Below are positions 1-9,810 of a stretch of 64,000 nt of DNA, piece by piece. Position 1 is the first letter of the stretch. Each line of letters opens with the position of its first letter. The stretch comes from Methylobacterium brachythecii. GTDB taxonomy: Bacteria; Pseudomonadota; Alphaproteobacteria; Rhizobiales; Beijerinckiaceae. Location: contig NZ_JACIDN010000002.1 in the NCBI RefSeq assembly GCF_014196345.1, positions 620,001-684,000 of the forward strand, given 5' to 3'. The notes below the pieces were generated by a model. That model made no database searches. It was not told the origin of the DNA and saw only the letters and a list, made by a program, of their open reading frames with translations. The position numbers were made by a program, and so were the translations under genes.

Positions 1-1
1 G

Positions 2-1057
2 ATGGTGGCCCAGAGCCGCGACCTCTCCGACCCAAAGACCATCGAGAAATTCGCAACCGTGGTGCAAACCCTGGAGCGACTGAAGCTCCTGCTGATCCTC
101 ACGGTCGCGGACATCAAGGCGGTGGGTCCGGGCACCTGGACGGCCTGGAAGGGCACGCTATTGCGCACCCTCTACGACGAGACCGAGGTGCACCTCTCGG
201 GCGGTCATTCGGAGATCGCGCGCACCGACCGGGTCAAGATGATCCAGATCGCCCTGCGCGAGCGCCTCACCGACTGGGGTCCCGAAGAGTTCGACGCCTA
301 CGCGCTACGCCACAACCAGGCCTACTGGCTGAAGGTCGACGGCACGCGCCAATTCAAGAATGCCGGCTTCATCAAGTCGGTCGACGAGAAGGGCCGCACT
401 TCGGCAACCGCCTACGAGACCGACGTCTCGCGCGGCGTCACCGAGCTGACGGTCTACTCACCGGATCATCCGCGGCTGCTCGCCATCATCACCGGCGCTT
501 GCGCGGCGGCGGGCGGCAACATCGTCGACGCGCAGATCTTCACCACCACGGACGGCTTCGCCCTCGACACGATCTTCATCTCTCGCGCCTTCGAGCGAGA
601 CGAAGACGAGCTGCGCCGCGCAAAGCGGATCGCCACCGCGATCGAGAAGGCGCTCAAGGGCGAGATCAAGATCGCCGAGCTCGTCGCGGACAAGCATCCG
701 AAGCACCCGCCGAAAACTTTCCTGGTCCCGCCGGATCTCTCGATCGACAACGCCCTGTCGAGCCGCGAGACGGTGATCGAGATCACCGGGCTCGATCGGC
801 CTGGCCTGCTCTACGAGCTGACCACCGCGATCAACCGGCTCAGCCTGAACATCGTCTCGGCGCATATCGCCACTTTCGGCGAGCGGGCAGTGGACGTGTT
901 CTACGTAGTCGACCTCACCGGCACGCGGGTGGTGCAGCCGGACCGGCTCGCGGCGATCCGCAATGCGGTGATGGAGGTCTTTGCCGGCGACGTCGCAGCG
1001 CTGAGGGCCGAGGGGCTCGATGCCCTGGTCGACTCGCCGCCGCCGCGGGAGGCGTGA
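2..1057 (+). CDS. glnD: Bifunctional uridylyltransferase/uridylyl-removing enzyme GlnD, C-terminal part
   Basis: GlnD senses glutamine and adds or removes UMP on PII proteins, controlling nitrogen metabolism in the cytoplasm. Only the C-terminal 351 residues are present, because the reading frame is open at the left edge. The Met at base 2 is internal. The first about 120 residues are the tail of the HD (uridylyl-removing) region. They are followed by two ACT domains, near residues 145-200 (starting VTELTVYSPDHP) and 258-315 (starting ETVIEITGLDRPG), which is the standard end of GlnD. The gene ends 96 bases before grpE on the same strand. The nucleotidyltransferase half lies outside the window. 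Confidence 0.95.
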   Translation: MVAQSRDLSDPKTIEKFATVVQTLERLKLLLILTVADIKAVGPGTWTAWKGTLLRTLYDETEVHLSGGHSEIARTDRVKMIQIALRERLTDWGPEEFDAYALRHNQAYWLKVDGTRQFKNAGFIKSVDEKGRTSATAYETDVSRGVTELTVYSPDHPRLLAIITGACAAAGGNIVDAQIFTTTDGFALDTIFISRAFERDEDELRRAKRIATAIEKALKGEIKIAELVADKHPKHPPKTFLVPPDLSIDNALSSRETVIEITGLDRPGLLYELTTAINRLSLNIVSAHIATFGERAVDVFYVVDLTGTRVVQPDRLAAIRNAVMEVFAGDVAALRAEGLDALVDSPPPREA

Positions 1058-1153
1058 GCCGGGGGCCCAACCCACAGCGAAACTTGATTTCGCGGGGCCT
1101 GGGCCTGATATCAGCGCCGTTCCCAAAACGATGAAGTCGACTGACGAACGGCG

Positions 1154-1750
1154 ATGATGGCAGACCACAACGAGCATGAGGATCCGCGCAACCAGGCGGA
1201 GGCCACCCCGCAGGCCGAGCCGGCCGCGGTCGATGCCGAGGCGCTGGCCGCCGCCCTGCGCGAACGCGACGAGATGAAGGACCGTCTCCTGCGCACGCTC
1301 GCGGAGATGGAGAACCTGCGCCGCCGCACCGAGCGCGAGGTCACCGATGCCCGGACCTACGCCGTCACCAATTTCGCCCGCGACATCGTGGGCTCGGCCG
1401 ACAATATCCGCCGCGCGCTGGATAGCGTGCCGGCCGAGGCGCGCGAGCATGCCGATGGCGCGCTCAAGGGCCTCATCGAGGGCATCGAGCTCACCGAGCG
1501 CGACCTCGGCAAGACGCTCGAGCGCCACGGTGTGAAGATCGTCGATCCCAAGGGCCAGCGCTTCGACCCGAACCGCCACCAAGCCATGTTCGAGGTGCCA
1601 GACACGCAGGTTCCGAACGGCACCGTCGTCCAGGTGGTCCAGACCGGCTACGTCATCGGCGATCGCACTCTGCGCCCGGCTCTGGTCGGCGTGTCGAAGG
1701 GCGGCCCGAAGCCGGAGGCGGCGAAGGACAAGCCCGCCGACGCCGCTTGA
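1154..1750 (+). CDS. grpE: Nucleotide exchange factor GrpE
   Basis: GrpE releases ADP from DnaK in the cytosolic Hsp70 cycle. The protein has 198 residues, normal for the family. It has an acidic, disordered N-terminus, then a long charged coiled-coil helix (around residues 30-80, with [13 protein letters not shown]). The C-terminal beta domain carries the family signature ending in [20 protein letters not shown]. Two ATGs sit in tandem at 1154 and 1157; the first was taken, but no strong Shine-Dalgarno sequence decides between them. dnaK and dnaJ are not in the window. A palindromic repeat follows the stop at once. Confidence 0.96.
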   Translation: MMADHNEHEDPRNQAEATPQAEPAAVDAEALAAALRERDEMKDRLLRTLAEMENLRRRTEREVTDARTYAVTNFARDIVGSADNIRRALDSVPAEAREHADGALKGLIEGIELTERDLGKTLERHGVKIVDPKGQRFDPNRHQAMFEVPDTQVPNGTVVQVVQTGYVIGDRTLRPALVGVSKGGPKPEAAKDKPADAA

Positions 1751-1771
1751 ACGTAAGAGCAAGCGCCTGAG

Positions 1772-1864
1772 CCGTCATTGCGACGCGTAGCCGAAGCAAT
1801 CCAGGGCCAACGCGCCGACGTCAGCGAGTTGGCTCTGGATTGCTTCGCTGCGCTGGCAATGGCG
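1772..1864. repeat. Palindromic intergenic repeat, family 1, copy A
   Basis: An imperfect inverted repeat of about 93 bp. The left arm reads CGTCATTGCGA then GAAGCAATCCAGGGC; the right arm reads CTCTGGATTGCTTCGCTGCG then GGCAATGG. Two more copies occur at 11447-11539 and 53576-53667. The arms could fold into a long hairpin in RNA or single-stranded DNA. This copy lies between the convergent genes grpE and the SDR and overlaps the last codons of the SDR, so it may also help to end transcription. There is no transposase in it, so it resembles REP/BIME-like elements. Confidence 0.85.
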
Positions 1865-2789
1865 GAAACGGCCAGCGGACCTTCGTCATCTCTTCCGACA
1901 CGTTCCAGAGCCGGCGCGCATCGGCTTCGTCGCGCGCATGCGGGGCGATGACCGACGGAGTTGGCGCGCCTCGCATCTCCCCGCGGCCGTCCGGCCCGTA
2001 GTAGTTACCTCCAAGCGCCTCCGGGGCGGTCGCTGCGTAGAGCAGCGGGAGCGCGCCCCGCGCGGCGGACTGCCCGAACAGGATCATCACGAGTTGTCCC
2101 GTCAGCCTTTGCATCGGCCCGGCGACCCCACCGAACCGGGTAATGGCGGTGCGCGTGATACCGGGATGCGCCGCGACCGCGCGGATCTCGGACCCGGATG
2201 CGCGCAGCCGCCGGTCGAGTTCGAGCCCGAACATCAGCATCGCGAGCTTCGACTGCCGATAGGCCATTCGTGGCTGGTAGGCTCGAAGCTGCAGGTCGTC
2301 GAAGTGTAGCGCGCCTCTCTGATGGGCGATGCTGGCCACCGGCACGATCCGCGAGGCAGGCCCCGGCCGCATCGTCGGCAGCAGCAGTGCGGCCAGGGCG
2401 AAATGGCCGAGATAATTCGTGGCGAGCTGCAGTTCGAACCCGTCCTCGCTCTCGTGCCGCCGGGGCAGCCAGGCGATGCCGGCATTGAGCAGCAGGACGT
2501 CGATCGGCAGCCCCTGCTCTCGTATCCGCTGGGCGAAGGCGTGCACGGAGGACAGGCTGGCGGTGTCCAGCAGCCCGATTTCCACCGCGGCGTCGGGATG
2601 CCGTCGCCGGATCGCGCAGACCGCGCGCTCCGCCTTTCCGCGATCGCGTGCTGCCAGCACGACCCGTGCGCCGGCCCCAGCGAGCGCCAGAGCCGCCTCG
2701 TAGCCGATCCCGCTGGTTGCGCCCGTAACGATGGCGAGACGACCGTGCTGAGACGGGATCTCGGCCGTAGTCCAGTCTCGCTTCGGCAT
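1821..2789 (-). CDS. Short-chain dehydrogenase/reductase (retinol dehydrogenase-like)
   Basis: An NAD(P)-dependent oxidoreductase of the classical SDR superfamily; the substrate cannot be read from sequence. The Rossmann motif TGATSGIG is near residues 23-30, NAG is in the middle, and the catalytic Tyr-x-x-x-Lys is in MAYRQSK. The 322-residue length and the pattern resemble retinol dehydrogenase/WW-oxidoreductase-type SDRs. The ATG overlaps the TAA of the upstream protease-like gene by one base (2789), so translation is probably coupled. The last about 14 residues (PAQRSNPEP...) are encoded by the palindromic repeat at 1772-1864, which suggests that the repeat replaced the original end of the gene. 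Confidence 0.85.
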   Translation of the reverse strand: MPKRDWTTAEIPSQHGRLAIVTGATSGIGYEAALALAGAGARVVLAARDRGKAERAVCAIRRRHPDAAVEIGLLDTASLSSVHAFAQRIREQGLPIDVLLLNAGIAWLPRRHESEDGFELQLATNYLGHFALAALLLPTMRPGPASRIVPVASIAHQRGALHFDDLQLRAYQPRMAYRQSKLAMLMFGLELDRRLRASGSEIRAVAAHPGITRTAITRFGGVAGPMQRLTGQLVMILFGQSAARGALPLLYAATAPEALGGNYYGPDGRGEMRGAPTPSVIAPHARDEADARRLWNVSEEMTKVRWPFPPLPAQRSNPEPTR

Positions 2790-4285
2790 TACCGCGCGCA
2801 GGTGATCGCGACGATGGAGCCGAGCACGGGAGCCGCCGCCGCGCCGAGGCTCGCCGGGGCGGGAGCGGCGTTCGGAGCGGCTTTCGCGGTGTTGACTCCG
2901 GCCTGCGCCAGGAAGGCGGCGATTACGTTTCCCGGCACCACGGCGTAGCTCGTCGGCGGCATCACTCCGGCGATCAAGCGGGGAGCGGTCGCGAATCGTG
3001 CGACGAGGCCAACGAGACGGCCGGACCGGTCGAGGACGGGCGCACCGCCCGCGCCGGGCTGGAGCGGGGCGACGACGCTCCCGCTGCCGGCCGAGCCGGG
3101 GGCGACGGCCGCGCCCTTCGCCTCGGCGCCGACCACGACGAGAGCTTCGCCGGACGTGACGGGTTCGCTGCGGATCGCCGGCAGGGCCGCCGCCGGATTG
3201 CGCGCGTCGGTCTCCAGCAAGGCGAGGTTGCCCGTGGCATCGCGTCCTGCGGCGCGGGCTGCTGCACCGCCGACGCGCGGCACCGTGCAGTGTTCGAGTG
3301 CTGCCGCCGAGGTCAGGATGCGTCCATTGCCGATGGCGAAACCCGTCGCGGCCGGCGGCGCGGTGAGGCCCGGCAGCGGCGGAGGCGCCAACGGAGAGGC
3401 TGTGTTTCCAGCCGGCTTTCCGCTCCCGGCATAAGGGTTCGGTGCCGCCGCAACGGGCTTGGCCTCCGGTGCCGGTGTAGCCTCCGGGAAGGGCAGGTAG
3501 CTGTTGGCCACCGCGATCACCAGGCGGTCGACCTCTGCGGTCAGCGCCTTGTCGTAGGCCATGGTGAAGCCGCGGATACCCTCGGCACCGGCGGCGTGCC
3601 GGATGTAGAATCGGCCCGTCGGCGTCTCGCCGGTCACCACGAGGAAGTCGGGCTTCTTGACCTTGTAGGTGATCTTCCGCTCGGGCGTGACCGCCGTCGC
3701 GCGCTCGAACAGGCCGTCGAGATCGGCGCTTCCGGCGGGATAGGAGGTCGTGTCGAGCGTCACCCGAGCGTCGGCGCTCTGCCAGCGGGTGCCGCGCGGC
3801 AGCGGGCTCTTCTTCGCCAGCAACTTCTCCGGCACGCCGATGACGGCGCCGCTCGCCGGATCGGCCTGGACGGTAAAGCGGAGCGCCTTGCGCGCCGCCT
3901 CCCCCGCGGCGTCGAGGGCGGTGCGGTCACGCGCTCCGAGGATGCCCGTCGGCTCCAGGCCCTGTCGCTTCTGCCATGCGACGATGCCTTCATAGGTACG
4001 GCGACCATAGGTGCCGGCCGTCACCGCGTTGTAGTCGCCGGTCCAGACCAGCGAATCCTGGATCGCCTTGCGCAGGGCCTCGGGCAACGCCTCGAAAGCA
4101 GCCTGGGAGGCCGCATAGGCAGGATCGGCGGCAGGGCGAGGGGAAACCGGCGGCTTCGGCTTGGCCAGGGGTGGTGCGGGCGGTCGTACCGGTGGCTGAA
4201 ACGGTGCGGGGGCTTGCGCCTGCGCCGCCTGCGCCAGGGACAGGAGGCAACCGAGGGCGGACAGGCGAGCGAGCTGAATCATCAT
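2789..4285 (-). CDS. Exported peptidoglycan-binding-like protein with catalytically dead trypsin-like domain
   Basis: The start was set at ATG 4285 (or the tandem ATG 4282). GGGGAG precedes it and a signal peptide follows (MIQLARLSALGCLLSLAQAAQA), so the mature protein is periplasmic. After a Pro-rich stretch comes a peptidoglycan-binding-1-like helical domain (GTYGRRTYEGIVAWQKRQGLEPTG pattern), a middle region of unknown fold, a second Pro-rich linker and a C-terminal trypsin-like beta-barrel. In that barrel the expected NAH reads SAA, the expected Asp in DLALL is Asn (GNLALLE), and the expected GNSGGP reads GAGGAP. All three triad residues are therefore missing and proteolysis is unlikely. 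It is divergent from the A2M/pbpC pair and coupled to the downstream SDR. Confidence 0.75.
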   Translation of the reverse strand: MMIQLARLSALGCLLSLAQAAQAQAPAPFQPPVRPPAPPLAKPKPPVSPRPAADPAYAASQAAFEALPEALRKAIQDSLVWTGDYNAVTAGTYGRRTYEGIVAWQKRQGLEPTGILGARDRTALDAAGEAARKALRFTVQADPASGAVIGVPEKLLAKKSPLPRGTRWQSADARVTLDTTSYPAGSADLDGLFERATAVTPERKITYKVKKPDFLVVTGETPTGRFYIRHAAGAEGIRGFTMAYDKALTAEVDRLVIAVANSYLPFPEATPAPEAKPVAAAPNPYAGSGKPAGNTASPLAPPPLPGLTAPPAATGFAIGNGRILTSAAALEHCTVPRVGGAAARAAGRDATGNLALLETDARNPAAALPAIRSEPVTSGEALVVVGAEAKGAAVAPGSAGSGSVVAPLQPGAGGAPVLDRSGRLVGLVARFATAPRLIAGVMPPTSYAVVPGNVIAAFLAQAGVNTAKAAPNAAPAPASLGAAAAPVLGSIVAITCAR

Positions 4286-4494
4286 CTCCCCATGGTTGCC
4301 GATCACGCTGGCCGAGTCGCGTATGGCAGCGCACGGATCGCAGACAGCTTTCGATGCGAAGAGGCAAGAGAAATCGCGGTCCAACGAGTATTCGCAGGAC
4401 TGAGATACTCGGCTAACGAGCGTTGCGGCCGGCAACGGCCGTGATAGCGTGCCGGCGCGCCGGTTCGGCTGCTCTGATGGGGTGGGACGTGGTC

Positions 4495-7400
4495 ATGTCG
4501 CGGGAAAACCTCTTGGGGCGCAGCCTCGGCGCATGCGTGCTTCTCGGGCTCTTGGCTGGCCAGGCCTCGGCCCAGGCGCCTCGGCCTCCGATGCCGGCGC
4601 CCAAGGCCGCCACGGCTCCGGTCGTTAAGAGCTACGTGAACGAGGCTCTCGCGAGCCAGGGCGTGCGCCTCGAAGCCTCGCTCAAGAGCGAGTCCCCGGC
4701 CAATGGCAAGAATGCCGCGCAGTGGCGCAAGGAGGCGGAGGCCGCAGCGGCCGACGAATCCGAGGGCGCCGACGCCGATGCCGAGATGAACGCCTATGCG
4801 GCTGCCGTCTCCGCCGACCCGACCGATCCGCGCAACTGGCTCGGCTATGCCCGCACCGCCAGCACGGCCGGCGCCGACGAGGAGCAGACGGATTACGCCG
4901 AGCGCAGCAAGCTGAAGTCGCGCGCCACGGCGGCAGCCTACCAGGCCTATCTCCGCTCGAAAACGGTTGCCGACGAAGCCAAGGCCCTGACCGCGCTCGC
5001 GGAAACCTATGTGGCGCAGTCCGAATGGCGCCCCGCCCTCGACGCCTATCGCGCCAGCCTCGCCGTCAGGGACGATGCCGAGACCCGCGCCACCTACGAG
5101 AAGCTGCGCGAGGAGCACGGCTTCCGCATCACCGACTACAAGGTCGATTCGGACGCCGCCGCGCCGCGGGCCTGCTTCACCTTCTCGGAAGCGCTGGTCC
5201 GCAAGACCGACTACACGCCCTTCGTCGCCGTCTCGGGCGCGGCCAACGCCGCGGTGACGGCGGAGGGCCAGCAGGTCTGCGTCGACGGGCTCAAGCACGG
5301 CGAGCGCTACGCCTTCGTCATCCGCCAGGGGCTCCCCTCCTCCGTCGGCGAGACCCTGCTGAAATCGGCCGATTACGAGATCTACGTCCGGGATCGCTCG
5401 CCGCAGGTGCGCTTCACCGGACGCAACTACGTGCTGCCGCGGGCCGGCCAATCCGGCGTGCCGCTGGTCTCGGTGAACGCGGCGAAGGTGGACGTCGAGG
5501 TCCTGCGCATCGGCGATCGCGGGCTGCTGCCGGCCCTGCGCTCGGAAGACTTCCTGGCCCAGCTCAGCGGCTCGACGGCGCAGACCATCGCCGACCAGAA
5601 GGGCGTCCGCGTCTGGAAGGGCACGCTCGACACGGCCAAGGCCGAGACCAACCGCGAGGCGGTCACGGCCTTCCCGGTCCTGCAGGCGGTCGGCAAGCTC
5701 GAACCCGGCCTCTACATCATGCTGGCCAAGCCCAGCGGCACGAGTTCGCCCTCCGAAGAGGAGGGCGGCGGCTACGAGCAGCAGGCCACGCAATGGTTCG
5801 TGGTCTCCGATCTCGGGCTGACCGCCTTCCAGGGCCGCGACGGCGTGCACGTCATCGCTCGCTCGCTGGCCTCCGCCGCGGCGCTCTCCGGCGTCGACGT
5901 CCGGCTCATCGCCAAGAACAACGACGTCCTCGCCACCGCGAAATCCGATGGGAAGGGCCTCGCGAGTTTCCCGGCAGGCCTCGCCCGCGGCGAGGGCGGT
6001 CTGTCTCCGGGTATCGTGGTGGCGCAGCTCGGCGACGATTACGGCTTCCTCGACCTCAACCAGACAGCGTTCGACCTGTCCGACCGCGGCGTGAAGGGCC
6101 GCGCGGTAACAAGCGGCGCCGAGGCCTTCGTCTTCGCCGAGCGCGGGGTCTACCGCTCGGGCGAGACCGTGCAGCTCACCGCCCTGCTACGCGACCCGCA
6201 GGGCGTTGCGCTTGCCGGCCTGCCGCTGACGCTGGTGGTGAAGCGGCCAGACGGCGTCGAGTATCGCCGCGTCTCCGTCGCCGACGAGGGGCTCGGCGGC
6301 CGCTCGCTCTCCCTGCCGCTGATGGCCGGCGCGATGCGCGGGACGTGGCGGGTCACCGCCTTCACCGACCCGAAAGCCCCCGCCGTCGGCGAGGCGAGCT
6401 GGCTCGTCGAGGATTACGTGCCCGAGCGGCTCGAGGTCAGCCTCACGCCGGAGACACCCTCGCTCAAGAAGGGCGAGGCCGCCAAGATCGACGTGGCCGC
6501 GCGCTATCTCTACGGCGCCCCCGGCTCCGGGCTCGACGTCTCCGGCTCGGTGGCCGTGCAGCAGGCGGCCACGAGCGGCATCAAGGGCCTGGACGGCTTC
6601 TCGATCGGCCTCGACGACGAGTCGGTCGAGGCGACGACGGCCGAGATCGACGGCAAGGCGACCACCGACGCGCAAGGCCGCACCGTGATGACCGTGCCGG
6701 TCCAGGAGGTCGCGAGCCCGCGTCCGCTGGAGGCCAAGATCACGCTCAACGTCGGCGAACCGGGCGGCCGGGCGCTCAGCCGCAGCGTCACGCTGCCGAT
6801 CCTGCCCGCTCAGCCGGTGCTCGCCATCCGCAAGGGCTTTTCCGGCGACCTCGCCGAGGGCGCCCCGGCGAGCTTCGATCTCGTCATGGCCGCGCCCGAC
6901 GGCCGTCGCCTCGCGCAGGCCGGCGTGAGCTGGTCGCTGGTGAGGGTCGACAAGACCTATCAGTGGTACCGCGAGGACGGCCGCTGGCAGTTCGAGCCGG
7001 TGAAATCGACCCGCAAGATCGCCGATGGCCGCGTCGACCTCGGTGCCGATGCGCCCGCCCGCATCACCTCGCCGGTGACTTACGGCAATTACCGCCTGGA
7101 GGCGTCCGTCGCCGGCCAGCCGCTCGCGGCGGCCAGCATCTCCTTCACGGTGGGCTGGGGCGGCGGCGAGACCGCCGACGTGCCGGACCTCCTCGTTCTC
7201 ACCCTCGACAAGGCGGCCTATGCCTCCGGCGAGCACATCCGCGCCCGGCTCCAGCCGAAATTCGCCGGCACCGCGACACTGGCCGTGGTCGGAGAGAAGC
7301 TGCACGAGGTGCTCGACTTGAAGGTCGCCGAGGGCGGCTCGACCATCGACATCCCGGTCAAGGCCGAATGGGGCTCCGGCGCCTATCTCGTCGCCACCGC

Positions 7401-9807
7401 CTATCGACCGCTCGACCAGGCGGCCAAGCGCATGCCGGGTCGGGCGCTCGGCCTCGCCTGGTTCTCCATCGACAAGGACAAGCGCGGGCTCTCGGTCTCG
7501 ATCGGCGCGCCGGAGAAGACACGACCGCGTGAAAACCTGACCGTGCCGGTCAAGGTCGCCGGGCTGCAGGCCGGCGAAGAGGCGCGGGTAACGCTCGCCG
7601 CCGTCGATGTCGGCATCCTCAACCTGACCCGCTACGAGGCCCCCAACCCCTTCGCCTATTTCTTCGGCCAGAAGGCACTCGGGCCGGAGATGCGCGACCT
7701 CTACGGCTTCCTGATCGACGGCATGCAGGGCACCCTCGGCGCCATCCGCTCCGGCGGCGATGGCGGTGGCGGCGAACTCGCCGATACGCCGCCGACCCAG
7801 GCGCCGCTCGCGCTCTATTCGGGCGTGGTCACGGTGGGCGCCGACGGCACCGCGCAGGTGCCGCTCTCCCTGCCGGCCTTCAACGGGACGGCGCGGATCA
7901 TGGTCACCGCCTGGACCAAGTCCCGCGTGGGGCAAGCTTCCACCGACATGATCATCCGCGATCCGGTGGTGCTCACAGGCACGCTGCCGCGCTTCCTCAA
8001 TGTGGGTGACCGCTCGCGCTTCTTCGTGGCGGTGGACAATGTCGAGGGCGGCGCCGGCGACTATACGGTCGATCTCGATCTGACCGGCCCCGTCGTGGTC
8101 GGCGGCGATGCCGTGCATTCGACCATGAAGCTCGCCGCCGGCACCAAGGGCCAGCTCGTGATCCCGATCACGGCGGCAGGACCCGGCACCGCGCGGCTCG
8201 ACGTGAACCTGTCCGGCCCCGGCATCCAGGGCGTCGCCGGCCAGAGCTTCAACCTCGCCATCGGAGCGGGCACGGGAGCGCTGGTGCGTCGCACCGTGCG
8301 GCCTCTGGAGCCCGGCGCCAGCGTCGAGATCAACAAGGACCTGCTCGCCGACATCCTGCCCGGCACCGGCGCGGTCTCCGTCTCGGCCAGCCGCCTCGCC
8401 GGCATCGACGTGCCGGCCCTGCTGCAGGCGCTCGACCGCTACCCCTATGGCTGCTCGGAGCAGACCGTGAGCCGCGCCATGCCGCTGCTCTACGTCAACG
8501 CCCTGGCGGCTTCGGAAAAGCTCGGCCTCGACGGCAAGCTCGACGATCGGGTGCGCGAGGCGATCGACCGGGTGCTCTCGCGCCAGGATTCGAGCGGCGC
8601 CTTCGGTCTGTGGTCGACGGAGAATGCCAGCGACACCTGGCTCAACGCCTACGTGACCGACTTCCTCACCCGGGCCCGCGAGCGCGGCTTCGCCGTGCCG
8701 CAGACCGCCTTCAACAGCGCCTTGGACCGCCTTCGCAACACGGTCGCCAACGCCACCAAGGTCGAGGAAGGCGGCATGGACCTCGCCTACGCGGCCTATG
8801 TGCTGGCCCGCAACGGCCGCCCGGTGATGGGCGATCTGCGCTACCTCGCCGACACCAAGCTCGCCGACTTCTCGACGCCGCTCGGCAAGGGCCAGCTCGC
8901 CGCCGCCCTCGCCCTGCTGGGCGATCGCGGCCGGGCTCAGAAAACCTTCGGCGAAGCGGTGAAGTCGCTCCAGAGCGAGCGCGACAAGGGCGCCTATCGG
9001 GCCGATTACGGCTCGCGCCTGCGCGACGGTGCCGGCCTCATCGCACTCGCTGCCGAGACGGGCATGACCGGCGGCATGCTGCAGCCGGTCTCGGCGATCG
9101 TCGGTGAGGAGCGCGCCAACGGCCGCTCCACCAGCACCCAGGAAAATGCCTGGATGGTGATGGCCGCCGAGAGCCTGTCGAAGGAATCCGAGGCGCTCGC
9201 CATCGGTGTCGACGGCACGGTGGCGAAGGGACTGCTGGCCCGCCTGTTCAAGGCGCCGGCGCTGGAGGAGAAGCCGGTCAAGCTGACCAACGCGGGCAGC
9301 GAGCCGGTGGAGCTCGTGGTCGGCGTCTCGGGCAACCCGATCGCGCCGGAGCCGGCGGAATCGCGCGGCTACACGGTGGAGCGGGGCTTCTACCGGCTCG
9401 ACGGCACGCCGGTCGACGCCACGAAGCCGCTGCGCCAGAACGACCGCCTCGTGGTGGTGCTGAAGGTGACCGAGGCCAAGGCGACGTCGGGCCGCCTGCT
9501 CCTCGTCGACCGCCTGCCGGCCGGCCTCGAGATCGACAACCCGAAGCTGCTCGACTCGGACGCGCTCTCCGGCCTCGCCTTCGCCAAGAGCGACGTGCAG
9601 CCGAACCACACCGAGTTCCGCGACGACCGTTTCGTCGCCGCCTACGAGCGCGGCCCGGACCAGTCCGCCTTCTTCTCGGCGGCCTACACGGTGCGCGTGG
9701 TCTCGCCGGGCACCTACGTGCATCCGGGCGCGACCATCGAGGACATGTACCGCCCCGAGCGGTTCGGACGCACGGCGTTCGGATCGGTCGAGGTGGTGGC
9801 GAAGTAA
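4495..9807 (+). CDS. Bacterial alpha-2-macroglobulin (thioester-containing protease trap)
   Basis: A very large exported protein (1770 residues) of the bacterial A2M family. Members are thought to trap invading proteases in the periplasm, with a bait region and a reactive thioester. Start ATG 4495 was chosen because a GGGGTGGGA purine tract precedes it and a signal peptide follows (GACVLLGLLAGQASA, cleavage after ASA). Beta-rich macroglobulin domains fill the first two thirds. The thioester motif is intact in CxEQ form: Cys1320-Ser-Glu-Gln1323 in YPYGCSEQ, followed by the alpha/alpha-barrel TED region (QDSSGAFGLW). No lipobox Cys is seen, so it is probably soluble. pbpC follows 3 bases after the stop, the conserved A2M-PBP1C pairing. 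Confidence 0.93.
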   Translation: MSRENLLGRSLGACVLLGLLAGQASAQAPRPPMPAPKAATAPVVKSYVNEALASQGVRLEASLKSESPANGKNAAQWRKEAEAAAADESEGADADAEMNAYAAAVSADPTDPRNWLGYARTASTAGADEEQTDYAERSKLKSRATAAAYQAYLRSKTVADEAKALTALAETYVAQSEWRPALDAYRASLAVRDDAETRATYEKLREEHGFRITDYKVDSDAAAPRACFTFSEALVRKTDYTPFVAVSGAANAAVTAEGQQVCVDGLKHGERYAFVIRQGLPSSVGETLLKSADYEIYVRDRSPQVRFTGRNYVLPRAGQSGVPLVSVNAAKVDVEVLRIGDRGLLPALRSEDFLAQLSGSTAQTIADQKGVRVWKGTLDTAKAETNREAVTAFPVLQAVGKLEPGLYIMLAKPSGTSSPSEEEGGGYEQQATQWFVVSDLGLTAFQGRDGVHVIARSLASAAALSGVDVRLIAKNNDVLATAKSDGKGLASFPAGLARGEGGLSPGIVVAQLGDDYGFLDLNQTAFDLSDRGVKGRAVTSGAEAFVFAERGVYRSGETVQLTALLRDPQGVALAGLPLTLVVKRPDGVEYRRVSVADEGLGGRSLSLPLMAGAMRGTWRVTAFTDPKAPAVGEASWLVEDYVPERLEVSLTPETPSLKKGEAAKIDVAARYLYGAPGSGLDVSGSVAVQQAATSGIKGLDGFSIGLDDESVEATTAEIDGKATTDAQGRTVMTVPVQEVASPRPLEAKITLNVGEPGGRALSRSVTLPILPAQPVLAIRKGFSGDLAEGAPASFDLVMAAPDGRRLAQAGVSWSLVRVDKTYQWYREDGRWQFEPVKSTRKIADGRVDLGADAPARITSPVTYGNYRLEASVAGQPLAAASISFTVGWGGGETADVPDLLVLTLDKAAYASGEHIRARLQPKFAGTATLAVVGEKLHEVLDLKVAEGGSTIDIPVKAEWGSGAYLVATAYRPLDQAAKRMPGRALGLAWFSIDKDKRGLSVSIGAPEKTRPRENLTVPVKVAGLQAGEEARVTLAAVDVGILNLTRYEAPNPFAYFFGQKALGPEMRDLYGFLIDGMQGTLGAIRSGGDGGGGELADTPPTQAPLALYSGVVTVGADGTAQVPLSLPAFNGTARIMVTAWTKSRVGQASTDMIIRDPVVLTGTLPRFLNVGDRSRFFVAVDNVEGGAGDYTVDLDLTGPVVVGGDAVHSTMKLAAGTKGQLVIPITAAGPGTARLDVNLSGPGIQGVAGQSFNLAIGAGTGALVRRTVRPLEPGASVEINKDLLADILPGTGAVSVSASRLAGIDVPALLQALDRYPYGCSEQTVSRAMPLLYVNALAASEKLGLDGKLDDRVREAIDRVLSRQDSSGAFGLWSTENASDTWLNAYVTDFLTRARERGFAVPQTAFNSALDRLRNTVANATKVEEGGMDLAYAAYVLARNGRPVMGDLRYLADTKLADFSTPLGKGQLAAALALLGDRGRAQKTFGEAVKSLQSERDKGAYRADYGSRLRDGAGLIALAAETGMTGGMLQPVSAIVGEERANGRSTSTQENAWMVMAAESLSKESEALAIGVDGTVAKGLLARLFKAPALEEKPVKLTNAGSEPVELVVGVSGNPIAPEPAESRGYTVERGFYRLDGTPVDATKPLRQNDRLVVVLKVTEAKATSGRLLLVDRLPAGLEIDNPKLLDSDALSGLAFAKSDVQPNHTEFRDDRFVAAYERGPDQSAFFSAAYTVRVVSPGTYVHPGATIEDMYRPERFGRTAFGSVEVVAK

Positions 9808-9810
9808 CCT

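Noticed and set aside
4722..7532. A 936-residue plus-strand open frame inside the A2M gene
   Set aside because: It is the +1 frame of a gene with strong third-position GC; it is Arg/Gly-rich with no motifs, while the A2M frame has clear domains.
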